A DNA stretch of 64,000 nucleotides from Cystobasidiopsis lactophilus (taxonomy: Eukaryota > Basidiomycota > Agaricostilbomycetes > Agaricostilbales > Chionosphaeraceae), in NCBI GenBank assembly GCA_001599975.1, contig BCIO01000002.1, forward strand, positions 2,305,883 through 2,369,882. The letters run 5' to 3'. Below the pieces are notes generated by a model. The model did no database searches. It saw nothing but the letters and a program-made list of their open reading frames with translations, and was not told the DNA's origin. Numbering within the stretch: the stretch's first letter is position 1; every line of letters begins with the position of its first letter. This document shows, piece by piece, positions 38,401 to 48,287 of this stretch. The position numbers and the translations under genes are program-made.

Positions 38401-38862
38401 GCGTCCGCCGCGATTTTTCACCCAGCCCGCCACCCCGCAGCCGAGCCCGCCAAAACCTCGACCGCCGCCGTTCGCCGCCGCCGATGGGCCCTCGACGGGG
38501 ATCGCCTGGCCTGCCGCCACCACCACCGCGAAGGGACGAGAGGCTGTTCGACGAGATCCCAGAGGCGGTCGTCTTCTTCCTCAGCATCCTCCCCCATTCT
38601 GCGACTTTTAACGGTGCGAATCCTCTCCTTCCTGCCCTTTTTGCCGCAGCTGCTGATTTAAGCGAAACAGGACCCGTCTTGCCTGGCGAAGTGGTGGCCG
38701 AGCTCTTGAAAACGGTGCATCTCCCGGCCCCCGGCTTCCGACGTTCCCCAAGCCCGCCAAGACGCCGTGGTATGTTCCACTCTCTTCGCTACACCCTTCT
38801 TGGTCGCTCAATAAGAGAGGTTTGCCGCAGGGCCGCCACCGCCGCCGAGATATGGGCGCTGA
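35496..38862 (+). CDS. RNA14: mRNA 3'-end processing protein Rna14 (CstF-77)
   Basis: This is a scaffold of cleavage factor IA in pre-mRNA 3'-end cleavage and polyadenylation. The start is MSSEEAAPPVQASSP. After a Pro/Ala/Ser-rich N-terminus come HAT repeats: LRQRVDADPEDGSAWLALI, REMYEAFLKVFPDN, WVDYADLELRHS, VDLWAFYVTYIRRRN, WSDYIAFLRQAE, QIWADYNHWEQNLNK, WRKYLKWEEGNPLQL, AKVAINIFELGLKFFGEDPE and YVVSYLDFLININDDTNAR. The C-terminal part is unusual in carrying an Arg-Ser and Arg-Asp-like stretch (GRSLSRSPSPIPIPRFKRAP and SVSPIDRYRDLPSKRVRR). The monkeytail follows: FDEIPEAVVFFLSILPHSA with FNGPVLPGEVVAELLKTVHL, and then a basic Pro-rich end RRRGPPPPPRYGR, stop at 38860-38862. Roughly 950 residues over about eight exons. 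Confidence 0.92.
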
Positions 38863-38876
38863 AGAGGACGGGGGTT

Positions 38877-39350
38877 TCATGGGCGCTCTTGAAATGGAGA
38901 CCAAATGCCTCGAACAGACTCGGTTGTAGACTCGACGGGGTATCGGTCGAGCTTCTTGAGCTTGGCGCCGCTGGAGTCCAAGGCCAAGGCGACCTTCTCG
39001 GCAATCTGGTGCGGTTTCAAGGAGCGAACGCAAATGGCCTTGTCCCTCCCATTGGCTATTTCAACCGCCTGGATCAGCTTTTGTGCCTGTAATCCAACAG
39101 TACAATGACAAGCAAGCGCACCGTAGCAGCCTTTGACCAAAGGATGCCTGTAGGGCACCTTTTTGACGACGATTTCGACCGAGGGAAAGCTTTTCGCGAG
39201 GCCGACAACGCTGTATTTGAGGTACTCGCGCATGCCGGCGGCCGACTGCCACACGTCGCAGTACTGCAAGACCAGCTTCTGGCAGGGCAGTACGAACGGG
39301 GTCTGAGCAGCAGCTCGCGCCGAAGCGAGTGAGCCTCGAAGAATTCGCAT
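38877..39350 (-). CDS. MRPL51: Mitochondrial large-subunit ribosomal protein mL43 (L51/S25/CI-B8 domain)
   Basis: This is a protein of the mitochondrial ribosome large subunit. It is intronless, with the start ATG at 39350-39348 (MRILRGSLASARAAAQTPF), an Arg/Ala-rich beginning suited to mitochondrial import. The L51/S25/CI-B8 thioredoxin-like fold follows: VLPCQKLVLQYCDVWQSAAG, MREYLKYSVVGLAKSFPSV, EIVVKKVPYRHPLVKGCYG, ANGRDKAICVRSLKPHQIAE and VESTTESVRGIWSPFQERP, stop at 38879-38877. NGRxKxICVRxL and SVRGIWSP match yeast Mrpl51 closely. Length 157 residues is close to the yeast protein. It lies tail-to-tail with RNA14 (14 bases apart) and head-to-head with the Coa1 gene. Confidence 0.93.
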   Translation of the reverse strand: MRILRGSLASARAAAQTPFVLPCQKLVLQYCDVWQSAAGMREYLKYSVVGLAKSFPSVEIVVKKVPYRHPLVKGCYGALACHCTVGLQAQKLIQAVEIANGRDKAICVRSLKPHQIAEKVALALDSSGAKLKKLDRYPVESTTESVRGIWSPFQERP

Positions 39351-39407
39351 GGTTGGCGGAGTCCAAGCTTGCCCTTGACCGACGTCGTTTCCTCTTTTTC
39401 CGCACCA
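39351..39407. promoter_or_regulatory. Very short bidirectional promoter between mL43 and Coa1
   Basis: Only 57 bases separate the two start codons of divergent genes, so both 5' leaders and any shared core promoter must be packed here or overlap the coding ends. I did not recognise a TATA box or a named factor site. Co-regulation of two mitochondrial genes is inferred from geometry alone. Confidence 0.5.
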
Positions 39408-40174
39408 ATGTTTGCGTCATCGTCGTCCAGAGCAACAACCTGCTGCCTGCGGAGACAGGCCTTCGCTCGAGGGGCGGCAACACTGGCTCCCAAAGCCGCT
39501 ATTCGCCCGCTGCCAAAGCTGCCGAATCGGAAGCCTCTCTACCTTGGAGCCGCTGCTTTTACATGTGCTTGTCGTTTTGTGTCTTTCACTCCATGAGCTG
39601 GATTCTTATTGCGCTTCTGCCATTCAAAGGTCTGGCCTGGGGCGCCTTCTTAATATGCGGTTGGCTTTCTTTGCTCCTCGAGGAGATATGACCTTGCCTT
39701 ATTTCCGTTTTTGCGTGCGTAGCAACAAGCTATGAAAAAGCTTCATCATCAGGTGAGGCCAGACTTTGCTTGGCGTGGCAGGTGATGGAGCTCAAATCGA
39801 TGTCAGTCGTCCGGATGCTCTGCCTCAAGCTCAAGATGTCGGACCAGCTGTTAGAGTTAATGGGCAGCGACGTGCGGCCGATTCCCTTTTTTGATTTCAT
39901 CGGGCCGGAACCGCACGTCAAAGGGACGGTCAACATGCTACAAGGTGATTGCCGCCGCTCGCCCTTGCGCAAACCAGCATTGCCGCTTACACTACTCTTG
40001 CCTTAACCTCGTACAGGTCTGGTCGACGTGTCGTTCCCAGTGAAAGGGTCAAAGACCACCGGCACCGTCTTCTTCACCTCCATTCGCCCGTCAAAGGAAG
40101 CCAAGTTTGAGATCCTCCGGTGGAAGGTCATTTTGCAAGATGGGACGACAGTAGATCTCAAGGAAGGGCTTTGA
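39408..40174 (+). CDS. COA1: Cytochrome c oxidase assembly factor Coa1-like protein
   Basis: This is a mitochondrial inner-membrane protein needed for maturation of Cox1. The start ATG at 39408 gives MFASSSSRATTCCLRRQAFA, a basic presequence-like leader. LPKLPNRKPLYLGAAAFTC then leads, after an intron, to GLAWGAFLICATSYEKASSS, the membrane anchor plus the YEKxxS motif. The Tim21/Coa1-type domain follows: MLCLKLKMSDQLLELMGSDV, IPFFDFIGPEPHVKGTVNML, LVDVSFPVKGSKTTGTVFF and FEILRWKVILQDGTTVDLKE, stop at 40172-40174. The pattern of VKGxKxxGxV...WxVxxxDGxxxDL agrees with Coa1 better than Tim21. Predicted length is about 180 residues. It shares a 57-base divergent spacer with mL43. Confidence 0.8.
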
Positions 40175-40219
40175 TGATTTTGCAACCCGCCCACTAGCTT
40201 TTGAGCTTGTACACTTTCC

Positions 40220-41746
40220 ATGAAAGGCGCGGGACAACAGCTGAGAATCTCGAGCCCTGGAGACGACCGGCCAGCTCGCGTTTGCACACCTATGGAAAAG
40301 GAACTGCCGACGCCCCCTCCAGGAGCCTTTGTGCTCGAAGAAGGTGGTGCAGCAGCCGCAGAAGAGGAAACCGAGCTCTACCTGCCCAACATCGCGTCCA
40401 GAGCTTTGTTCGGTCCAGACCTGCCAGAGACGGACGGGCTGTCCCTGCTCTTGAGCAGGCATGTGAATCCTTCACAGATGCCTTCCAGGCCTGTGTCGTC
40501 GGCGAATTGGAGAGGAGCGACCCTGGAGGAGCTGCGAGCGAGCCAAGCTTGGAGCGCGGTGGCCCTTTTCGCGAAGGAGAACATCCTAGCTTGTGATGTC
40601 GCTGCCACCTCTCTCATCTTATCTGTGAGTGAGAAAATCGTCTCAGGGCGCGGTGACGGACTGAGGTGACGAAATGTAGCTCTGGGCCGCCCGGTTCGAA
40701 GCCCTGCAACACCTCTCGCTCACAGATCAGCTTCTGGCTGAGCTCTCCTCACTCCTGCCGCTGCTCCCACTTCCCATTTCCTCGTTACCGTTCCCAGCAA
40801 AGCTCTCCGCTCAGACATTTCCCATCTTGCATCCCATCTTGCCTTTCGAGCTGGTCCTGCTCTGGTGTGAAGTCGGCTCCCTGCAAAGTGCCCCGCTCCT
40901 TTCTCTAGAACGATACTTTCAAGTTTTCGAAGCGGTCAAGAGGGAGCACTGGAACGCCAACAAGCAAAGCTGGGCCGATGCGGCGCTGCTGTGGAAGGAG
41001 CGCGCCTTGAAGGTCGCTTTTCTCATTCTTCGGCTCCTCATTTCACAAAAGGTACCGTATCAATTGTTGCTTGAGGCAAGGCATGGAGCGACAGCTGACG
41101 TCGAACGAGCGCAGGACTATCGTACCGCCACGTCTTTCTGCGGCCAACTTGAGAGCGCCTGGCCTGGCTACCCTCAGCTTACATCCACTCTGTTTCGGCT
41201 GCAGCTTGTCAGCGGTCAAGTGGAGCTGGCACGTTCTACGCTGGCGCGTTTGCCAAAAGACGGAGGCCAGCAGGCCGAAGCCGAGCTCGCCGTGCTCTTG
41301 GCTGAGAATGAACCGGACAAGGCCCGAGCTTTGGCCCTTGATGAAAGCTTACAGGTAAGTTTCATCGCCTTTCTGCTACTGTGTCCTCTGTGCCAAGGCC
41401 AAAATGTACTGCAATTTAGGGGTCGAACGGCAAAGCGGTCGCGGCACTCTTGCAAGGCCGCTTGGACGAGGTGAGCGTGCCATTCCTCACTTCTGAAAAG
41501 CGTTACCATTCTCAAAATCCTATGCCGAAGGCCTACTCAATGTTGGCCACGCTTCCCCGGGTGCAACCTGCTGACTTTTTCAACTCGCCGCCTTTGCTTT
41601 CTAACCTGGTCACCGTGCTCGAACTTGTGCAGCACTCCCAGGCCGTCGCCCCCGGCAAAGACAAGCAGTGGACTAAGCTGGAATTGCTAAGAGAGGCCTC
41701 TCAGCACTCAGCTGACGGCTTTCCCTCGGCGCCGTTCAAGATGTGA
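40220..41746 (+). CDS. TRAPP complex subunit TRAPPC12-like
   Basis: This is a subunit of the TRAPP tethering complex, which acts as a GEF for Rab1/Rab11-type GTPases in ER-Golgi and Golgi traffic. The ATG at 40220 starts MKGAGQQLRISSPGDD; an internal ATG at about 40292 (MEKELPTPPPG) is an alternative. A disordered N-terminus is followed by a helical core: LLSRHVNPSQMPSRPVSS, NWRGATLEELRASQAWSAV, LWAARFEALQHLSLTDQLL and HPILPFELVLLWCEVGS. TPR-like helices come next: YRTATSFCGQLESAWPGYPQ, LRLQL-type repeats and YSMLATLPRVQPADFFNSP. The family end LVTVLELVQHSQAV...LREASQHSADGFPSAPFKM is reached at the stop 41744-41746. About 440 residues, shorter than the human protein as usual in fungi. Confidence 0.8.
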
Positions 41747-42435
41747 ACTGAAGCTAGGCCTCTGGCCTGTGCATTCGTGTCAGGGTACATACCCTTGATT
41801 TTGCGCAACAGTCGTGAGTTCTTGGATGTGGCAATCGTCACTCCTCAAAGACGCGTCTTCATTTTGGTCAACAGGAGTCTGTCACTGAACACCGCCTCGT
41901 TGGAGTTGTACACCACCACTCCTACCTGTTTGCTAGAGGGCCACGGGCTGTCTTCCCGCGCCATCGGCACAGCGCCGCGAAACAAGGCGACTTCGCGTTC
42001 ATTCCGTGCGGTGCATTGTAATCTGGCCTAATCGACGGCAAAGGGACCAACTAAGGGCATTTGCTTGTCCCAGGGCCTTCTCTGTCGTGCCGCACAGCCA
42101 GCTTGTATTCCTAGTACTGTACTGTAAAATAGACTTGAGGGAGAGCACGACAGCACCGCCGTTGGGTTGGACCCCCTCTCTTCCAAGCCGAGGCCCTTCC
42201 CACGCAGCATCCTTTCCTTCCCTTCCCACCATCTCTCCCTCCCTCCCTTCTCGTGTTTTTCGTGTGCTTTGCTGCTGTTGAACAGCCCCTCGCCCTCCCT
42301 TCTCACGCCGCCAGCCAGTTGAACTCGCTGCTGCCCTCTCCCGCGCATTTTCAGGCCCACACTCCTCCCCGAACGCGCTTTTGCTCTTCTCCCTCGCCCG
42401 GTGCGACTATCACTCCCTTTAAGACTCATCAAAAA
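41747..42435. promoter_or_regulatory. Upstream region of the secreted hydrolase with pyrimidine-rich tract
   Basis: About 690 bases precede the GH26-like gene. The stretch from about 42170 to 42430 is strongly C/T-rich on the plus strand and ends in a run of A just before the start codon. Fungal highly expressed genes often carry such CT-rich leaders, and I infer a strong promoter or leader here. No factor site is named. Confidence 0.5.
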
Positions 42436-44029
42436 ATGAAGAACTTTGCTGCCGTCCTCGCGCTCGTCGCTGGCCTGGCCGCCTCTGCCTCCGCCGGCGC
42501 CTCGGCTGACTTCCACGCCAAGTACGGCCACGCCAATGTCATCCGCCACCGCCGCCACCACGTCCGCAAGTCGGCCGTCGTCGGTGCGCCCTTGAACAAG
42601 CGCGCCAGCTCTGGCAAAAAGTGCAAGTCAAAGTCGAGCGGCTCGACCGCGACCAAGACTGCCGCCGCCTCCTCTGCCACCTCGACCGGCAAAAAGTCGA
42701 GCAACTCGTCCTCATCGGCTGGTGCCGACTGCCCCTCGGGCTCCCTCTCCGTCAATGGTATCTGCGTTGGTACGCTCACGCCCCATTATTTTTTTGGTGG
42801 TGTGCACGGTCCTCATCTTTTGATCGATTGCAGGCATGCTTCCTGATGGCGTATGTTTCCTCGTTGCCCAGTTTCGCCTGAGCGACGTCAGAGACTGATT
42901 TTAACGCGCGTGAACAGGGCTCGGATGGCGGTTCCCAGGATACTATGGCCAAGCTCAACAGCCTCGTCTCCACGACTGGCAAGAAGCACGCCTACTTTGG
43001 CCAGGTACGGCCCATTAACCCCTTCATTTCTATTCCGGGACCCATTTCTAACGCACGGCGCTGTCCAGTACGCGCAAGCCCAGAGCGGCACCCTGTTCAC
43101 CGGTGGCCAGCTCATGCAAGTTATGGATGACCTCAAGGCTTCCGGCGCCATCTTCCAGCCCGCTGTGATGGTGTGTGGAGCTCACTTTCAGTGCCTTGTC
43201 CTGGCTCAAAAGGCAATCAGCCAACTGGCGGCTGGTGGGGCCTGACCGCAAGTGACGACCAACAAGCCCAAGCCATCTGCAAGGTCATGAAGCAGTTCAC
43301 CGACGAGGGCATCGAGGTCTGGCTCCGATTCGCGTTCGTTTTTGCCCACTCCCGCGATGCTGCTCAAAAGTCTGACTTCGCACTCTCCCGCCGCGCAGCC
43401 ACGAAGTCAACTGGTACCAGACTGACGGCACATACTCTGGCTCCGCCTCGGACTTCAAGGCTGGCTGGGCTGCCGTCTCCGCCGCCTGCAAGTCGATTGC
43501 GTGAGTGCACAAGCTTGTGTTCCCGACGTGTTCGCGCCCTAAAATTTGCTCCCCGCCAGTCCCGAGGTCAAGATGTTCTTCACTCCCAACGTTGCCTCCG
43601 AGTCCCAGTACGACGAATACTACCCGGACGACCCGTCGACTGTGGATGTCATCGGCATTGACTACTACCCCACGAGCGGCACCGATCTCAGCTCGGCTTT
43701 CACCGATGCCATGCAGTCCTTCCACGACAAGTACGCGTCTGCCTCTGGTCCCTTCTTCGCCATCGGCGAGACTGGCCTCGGCTACTCTGGCTCGTCAGAC
43801 CAAAAAATCCAGTGGGCGCAGGGCATGTCGAACGCTGCCACTTCGATGCCCCACTTCAAGGGCTGGGCGTGGTTCAACTACCAAGTCAGTCTCCCTCTCT
43901 TATGCGCTCTAAAAGCGGTGTCCCTGACAATGGTCCTTGTCACGTTCACAGAAAGGCTACAACTTCAAGATCTGCGACCCCAACGACTCGGGCACGACCG
44001 GCGCCTACGTCTCCTTCCTCCAGTCGTAG
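42436..44029 (+). CDS. Secreted GH26-like glycoside hydrolase
   Basis: This is probably an extracellular polysaccharide hydrolase. The N-terminus MKNFAAVLALVAGLAASASA is a clear signal peptide. A His-rich stretch and LNKR follow, the latter a Kex2-type processing site. A Ser/Thr-rich linker of about 45 residues (SKSSGSTATKTAAASSATS) leads to the catalytic part: NSLVSTTGKKHAYFGQYAQ, LMQVMDDLKASGAIFQPAVM, WLRFAHEVNWYQTDG with the likely acid/base Glu in HEVN, MFFTPNVASE, VDVIGIDYYPT and FAIGETGLGY with the likely nucleophile Glu. The end is MPHFKGWAWFNYQKGYNFKI with stop at 44027-44029. The paired Glu residues and DYYP order fit a clan A TIM barrel. The GH26 assignment is an inference, and the substrate is unknown. 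Confidence 0.75.
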
Positions 44030-44823
44030 AAGCACCTACCACTTCTCTCTTCAGCGAGTTTTACGACACCCCTTGACGTTCCCAACGAACCTCGTCTTTT
44101 TGGCCTCTTCTCCACCATTTTTTCCTCGGGTCTTTTTTTGGAGGGGCACAACAGGATACAAGCACAACACACACTTCAACACTACTTCACTACACTTTCG
44201 TTTTCATTCCCCACGAGCGCCAGGCGCGCTCCTTTTCTTCTTTTACCCACCTAATCGCCAAACGCTCCGCTCTCACCGCCACTTGGGTTTCGCCTAGAAG
44301 ATCGGGACTTGACGTTTCGCACAAGCTCCTTTGTAAGGGTTTCGGGGATCTTTTAGAGGGATTCATGTGATGGGTCTACAAGAGGGTGGTTGTGTTGTGG
44401 CGACGGGATATGGCAGAGCCACTGACTGTTTGGCCCAGCGGGCAGACTTGTGCATTTTGTCGTTCGCGCCTGTTTTGAAAAGGGACCTTTCCATTTTTAG
44501 GAATTCCGTTTCCAACCTCTACTGAGGTGGCTGTGGCTGGGCTGATAAGGGAGTTTCAAGTCGAAAGCCTGGTCACAACGGACAGGCGCGTCTCCGAAGA
44601 GATCTTGGCGCATCGTGCTCCCGCCCAAAGCTTTTCTCGGTTCGTTCTTGACCACGACTCGTTAATATGCCTCCCTCTTCTCCTTAGTAACAATCAGCAT
44701 CGATTCACGGCAGGCAGAGCCCGTGAAACGCGTTCCACTCGACCACTTAATTTAAAGCACTGGCGGCTCAGCACGTCCCCTTGCTCCCTGTCTCCCTCTG
44801 GCTGGCTTTCTTCCAGATCCACC
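44030..44823. other. Intergenic region
   Basis: About 790 bases hold the 3' end of the hydrolase gene and the promoter of the next. The first part is T-rich. No gene or repeat was recognised. Confidence 0.45.
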
Positions 44824-46474
44824 ATGTTATCTCGTATTCTCTTCCGCTCAGTATTGGGTGTGTTCACTTTGGCCCTGGTTGGCGTCCTCTTCATCCACCA
44901 AAACGCGCATCAACAATTTCTCGAATCCTTGCTGGAGAAGCGGCAGGCGTGGCGCCAGTTCTTCCTCGACTCCGACCCTGCTTCGATGCTAGACCTCCAT
45001 CGTACAGCTCCGTGGCGGCATCTCCACAAAGAGCCACCCAAGCCGCCGTGCAAGAAGACGCTCTTATTCACGTTCAGTCAGTCCCTCCGCTGCCGATCGA
45101 CTCGCAGCACGGCGCTGATCTTCAATCTCCCGCGCAGCTAAGAGAAATGGCTTCGCCTCTGAGTTCCTCATCTTCGTGCGGGCAGCCTATTATGCCAAGC
45201 AGCACGGCTGTGAGGTCTTTTGCCCTGTCTTTATTTGGCATCCCAATCTGACGCGTTTTTCGATGCCCCGTTTTAGATTCACTGCTAATTGACGACTCTG
45301 ACTTCAACTACGGCCCAATGGCCAACTATTTTCGTCTTCCCGAGCTCGATTGCTCGCCGACGCCAGATCAAATGCAGCGATCCAAGCGCGTCGGCCACCC
45401 GAAGTGGGAGCGGTCGCCTAGCTTGGCTGTCACCAGATCCAACATTCAGTGGATCGACCGGTGGATCCTTGAAAACAAGATGGACGCCAGGGCATTCTTA
45501 GCCCTCGAGGAACGGGACTACTTCAAGCCGCTCCCGCGGTCCCAATACCTGCCCTTGGCCACCTCGGAAGCGTTCACGGAGATGCGACATATAGTGCAAG
45601 AGCTGTTCCAGCTGAGCCCGGCTGTGCTGAAGCAGGTCACCAACCAACGAAGGGACCTTAGGTTGCTGGAGCGCAAAAGGCCGCATGTGATTGGGTGCGT
45701 TTCTGTCGTTCCAAAGTAACACATCTTTCCTGACAAGCCTTGTGGAGAACAGAGTGCACTACCGTGGAGGGGACAAGCTGAAGAAGGAGTGCCCAGTCGA
45801 ACACAACTGTGGCAACGTTACGCTCTACCTCGAAGCCGCACATACGGCTTGGCGCGCATTGCCTCCATCCTCCTGTCGGTCCTGCAAACCAATCTTGGCT
45901 CTTATGACCGCCGAGCTGGATGCACTCGCAAGCTTTCAAAATCACCCGCTCGGCGCCGTGTTCGACGTGGTTCCGACCCAATCGCAAAGCCACGATACTC
46001 ACAATCAGGTCAGCTTCAATTTGAGTAAGCCGTTATCACCTTCTTTTCGACTATCGTAAGCGCCAGTTCCTGACGCAGAGCCAAACAGAACCGATTAAGC
46101 AGCGCGTCGCAGAAGGACAAGCCTTCTTGCACGATCTCTTCACCCTTTCTCAGTTCAGCGACACGTTTATTGTCACTGCGAGCTCCAACATCGGCGTTCT
46201 GGCTACGCTGTTGTCGGATGAGACGAACAGGACGTGGTCTATTGACGAACGCTTTCTCCCAACAAGCCGTGGGTGCCTCCTTACTTCCCTTCTACGCAAT
46301 ACCGTGAGTCGCTTACATTGACATCGTTCTGTAGGGTCTCTGCTTTGGTACGCCGAACACACGGACTGGCCTAGCGTTCGCCTTGCCACTATCACCTCAG
46401 CACCTTCTCCACTACCCCCGACAAGACCGGCAGCATATCATCGCCACGCCTTATCAATAACCAGCTCACACTAA
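44824..46474 (+). CDS. Type II membrane protein, fucosyltransferase-like
   Basis: This is a probable Golgi glycosyltransferase. The start MLSRILFRSVLGVFTLALVG includes a signal-anchor helix. The next exons give FASEFLIFVRAAYYAKQHG and LLIDDSDFNYGPMANYF, typical of the basidiomycete fucosyltransferase-like family (an N-terminal GxxSE motif then IDDSDWNYG). The C-terminal half has VENRVHYRGGDKLKKECP, which resembles the GDP-fucose-binding HxRRxDK motif of GT23/O-FucT proteins with one position changed, and SDTFIVTASSNIGVLATLL, which resembles the conserved SNxSRL-type loop. The final exon, after an intron, ends RHALSITSSH with the stop at 46472-46474. About 445 residues. The specific linkage made is not known, and activity is unproven. 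Confidence 0.65.
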
Positions 46475-46648
46475 ATTGGCGTCTGTTCGCCGTTTGTGGT
46501 GGTTGTCTGTCTCAGATGTTGACTATACCTCTTTGCTTCGGTGCCATATATCACCCCTCACTTCATACCAACTACACAATGGTTTATATGTGTACATATC
46601 ATTTCCTGCACGTTTTGCACAGATAGCATCCATAGCACGCTCCCAGTT

Positions 46649-48060
46649 TTAGCGCTTCGATCCCTTCGAGCCCGCTTTGGGCGAGAGCTCGTCCATAGGA
46701 AAGCGCGAAAGGAAGATCTGTAAGGAATCCGGCGACGAGTACGATGCCGACGACGAGGATGAGGCCTTCCCCCTTCGTGAAAGGTGCTCAGTCCAGTCAA
46801 ACGAAAGGCCTAAAACAACCCACAGCTGTATGGGCCCTTTGGACTTGAGCTTATTCGGTTCGACCACATACATGTGCAGCTCTTCATTCGCTAGTTTCAA
46901 CCGGTTGCGCTTGACCTCTGCGGCCACCTGGATGGCCTTCTGGACGCTTCCGCTGGAGGACGCTTTGAGAACGATGTATGCCAGTTCACGGTCCTGAAAT
47001 GGGCTTCAGCTCTTTGGAAATATGTATGAGCACAGAATTGTTCTGCTCGCCTTCAGCAACTCGCCGCAATGCTCAATCAAAAAGGCGGGTGAGAGGGTCT
47101 CCAGCACTTGTACCTCGTTCGGCTCGCCTTGCTGTTCGATCTTGACTGGAGGTGCCATCGACGGGAGCGGTGGTGGCGTTTTGTTGGCATACGTCTTTGG
47201 TGGCGCTCCTAGCGAGGTTGTTGGTGCGGGTGGCGAACCGGATGCGGTCGAAAACTCGCCAATTTCTAAGAAAGTGGCCAAGGATATGAGCGTGAGAGAT
47301 TCCAGCCCTCTCTTGTCTTGTAATTCGTCCAATCTCGACAGATTGTAATCCAAGAATTGTAAGATGGCGGGGCGTTGCTTGGAAGGGTTGGCGACGACGT
47401 AGATAGCACAGCTCCAATCAGGATCGGGCTTGCGCACAATCCAAAGAGTACTGATCTCGGGTTTAGCGTGGCTTTCCTAGCAAAGGCCGAACTGACAAGC
47501 CGGCGACAGCACCGCTGATTGATGAGTCTCTCTTCCACACAAAGCGCTGCCCTTCAAATTCGAAGCCGTGTTCTGGTTCGCGTGTCAGACATCATGTAGG
47601 CAAAGACTCCAACAAACTAGTGTCTCATTTACCCCATGACAGCTTGGCCAAAGACTTGAGCTCGACAGGGAGGGTCGGATTGTGCAGGGTCATCAGCCTG
47701 TTGCCACCGTGTCAGAATGAGACGGAGCGGAATCCAAAGAGAAGCAAACAGACCAGAGTTTGTTAGCTTTGAGTCTGAACAAGGGCACGGATAAGCTTGA
47801 AGTGTCCTGGTCCCAGCTAGAGTGGCATGACGTTACCTCCTGGCGTCGGCGAGCTCGCTAGCAGTTGGACTGTCGTACAGAACTAAAGTATCTGGGTCTC
47901 TTGTCGTGATACTGTAGCGCTCTTCGGTGCCTTCCAATATCTTGATGCATGCCGATCCCTCAGGTTGGAAAGAGAGCGTGAAGACTGATTTCGACCTAGC
48001 TAAGCGTGCCTCTGGCTAGGCAGTTCATCTTATTAGCTTACGGTTAGCGTCCAAAGCCAT
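46649..48060 (-). CDS. Unrecognised protein with a central Pro-rich linker
   Basis: The start is the ATG at 48060-48058 (MALDANP). Splicing to SKSVFTLSFQPEGSACIKI gives a beta-rich N-terminal half: YSITTRDPDTLVLYDSPTA, LMTLHNPTLPVELKSLAKL, FEFEGQRFVWKRDSSISG and PEISTLWIVRKPDPDWSC with VVANPSKQRPAILQFLD. A short Pro/Thr linker (KTYANKTPPPLPSMAPPVK) leads to a helical second half (VLETLSPAFLIEHCGELL) and VQKAIQVAAEVKRNRLKLA with EELHMYVVEPNKL. The acidic and Ser-rich end finishes SPKAGSKGSKR at 46651-46649. The first half recalls fungal tubby-like/DUF6593-type sheets by the FxxEGxxFxWKRDS pattern, but I do not consider it identified. Around 370 residues over about six exons. It lies in tandem with the serine-rich gene upstream. 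Confidence 0.6.
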
Positions 48061-48287
48061 AATGAAGGCAGCCTTTGAAGCCTGGGATCGTGGTTGCGTA
48101 GGAAGGCGAGCACTGCCTCTGAGGCAGCCTGACTGCGCGGCCGCCGGTGGTTCGCGCTTCCAGCTCGGTCATCCGCAACGACAAGGTTCCTTCTGCAACA
48201 AGTTCGAAATACATGACAGAACGCGTGTCAGCTTACAAGCTTACTCTCCTCAAATACAACCCCTTCTGTTCGCAACCTTGCGACTCC

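Noticed and set aside
38877-39350. Alternative reading of the L51/S25/CI-B8 gene as the complex I B8 subunit
   Set aside because: The NGRxKxICVRxL and SVRGIWSP motifs match mitochondrial mL43, not the complex I subunit of the same fold.
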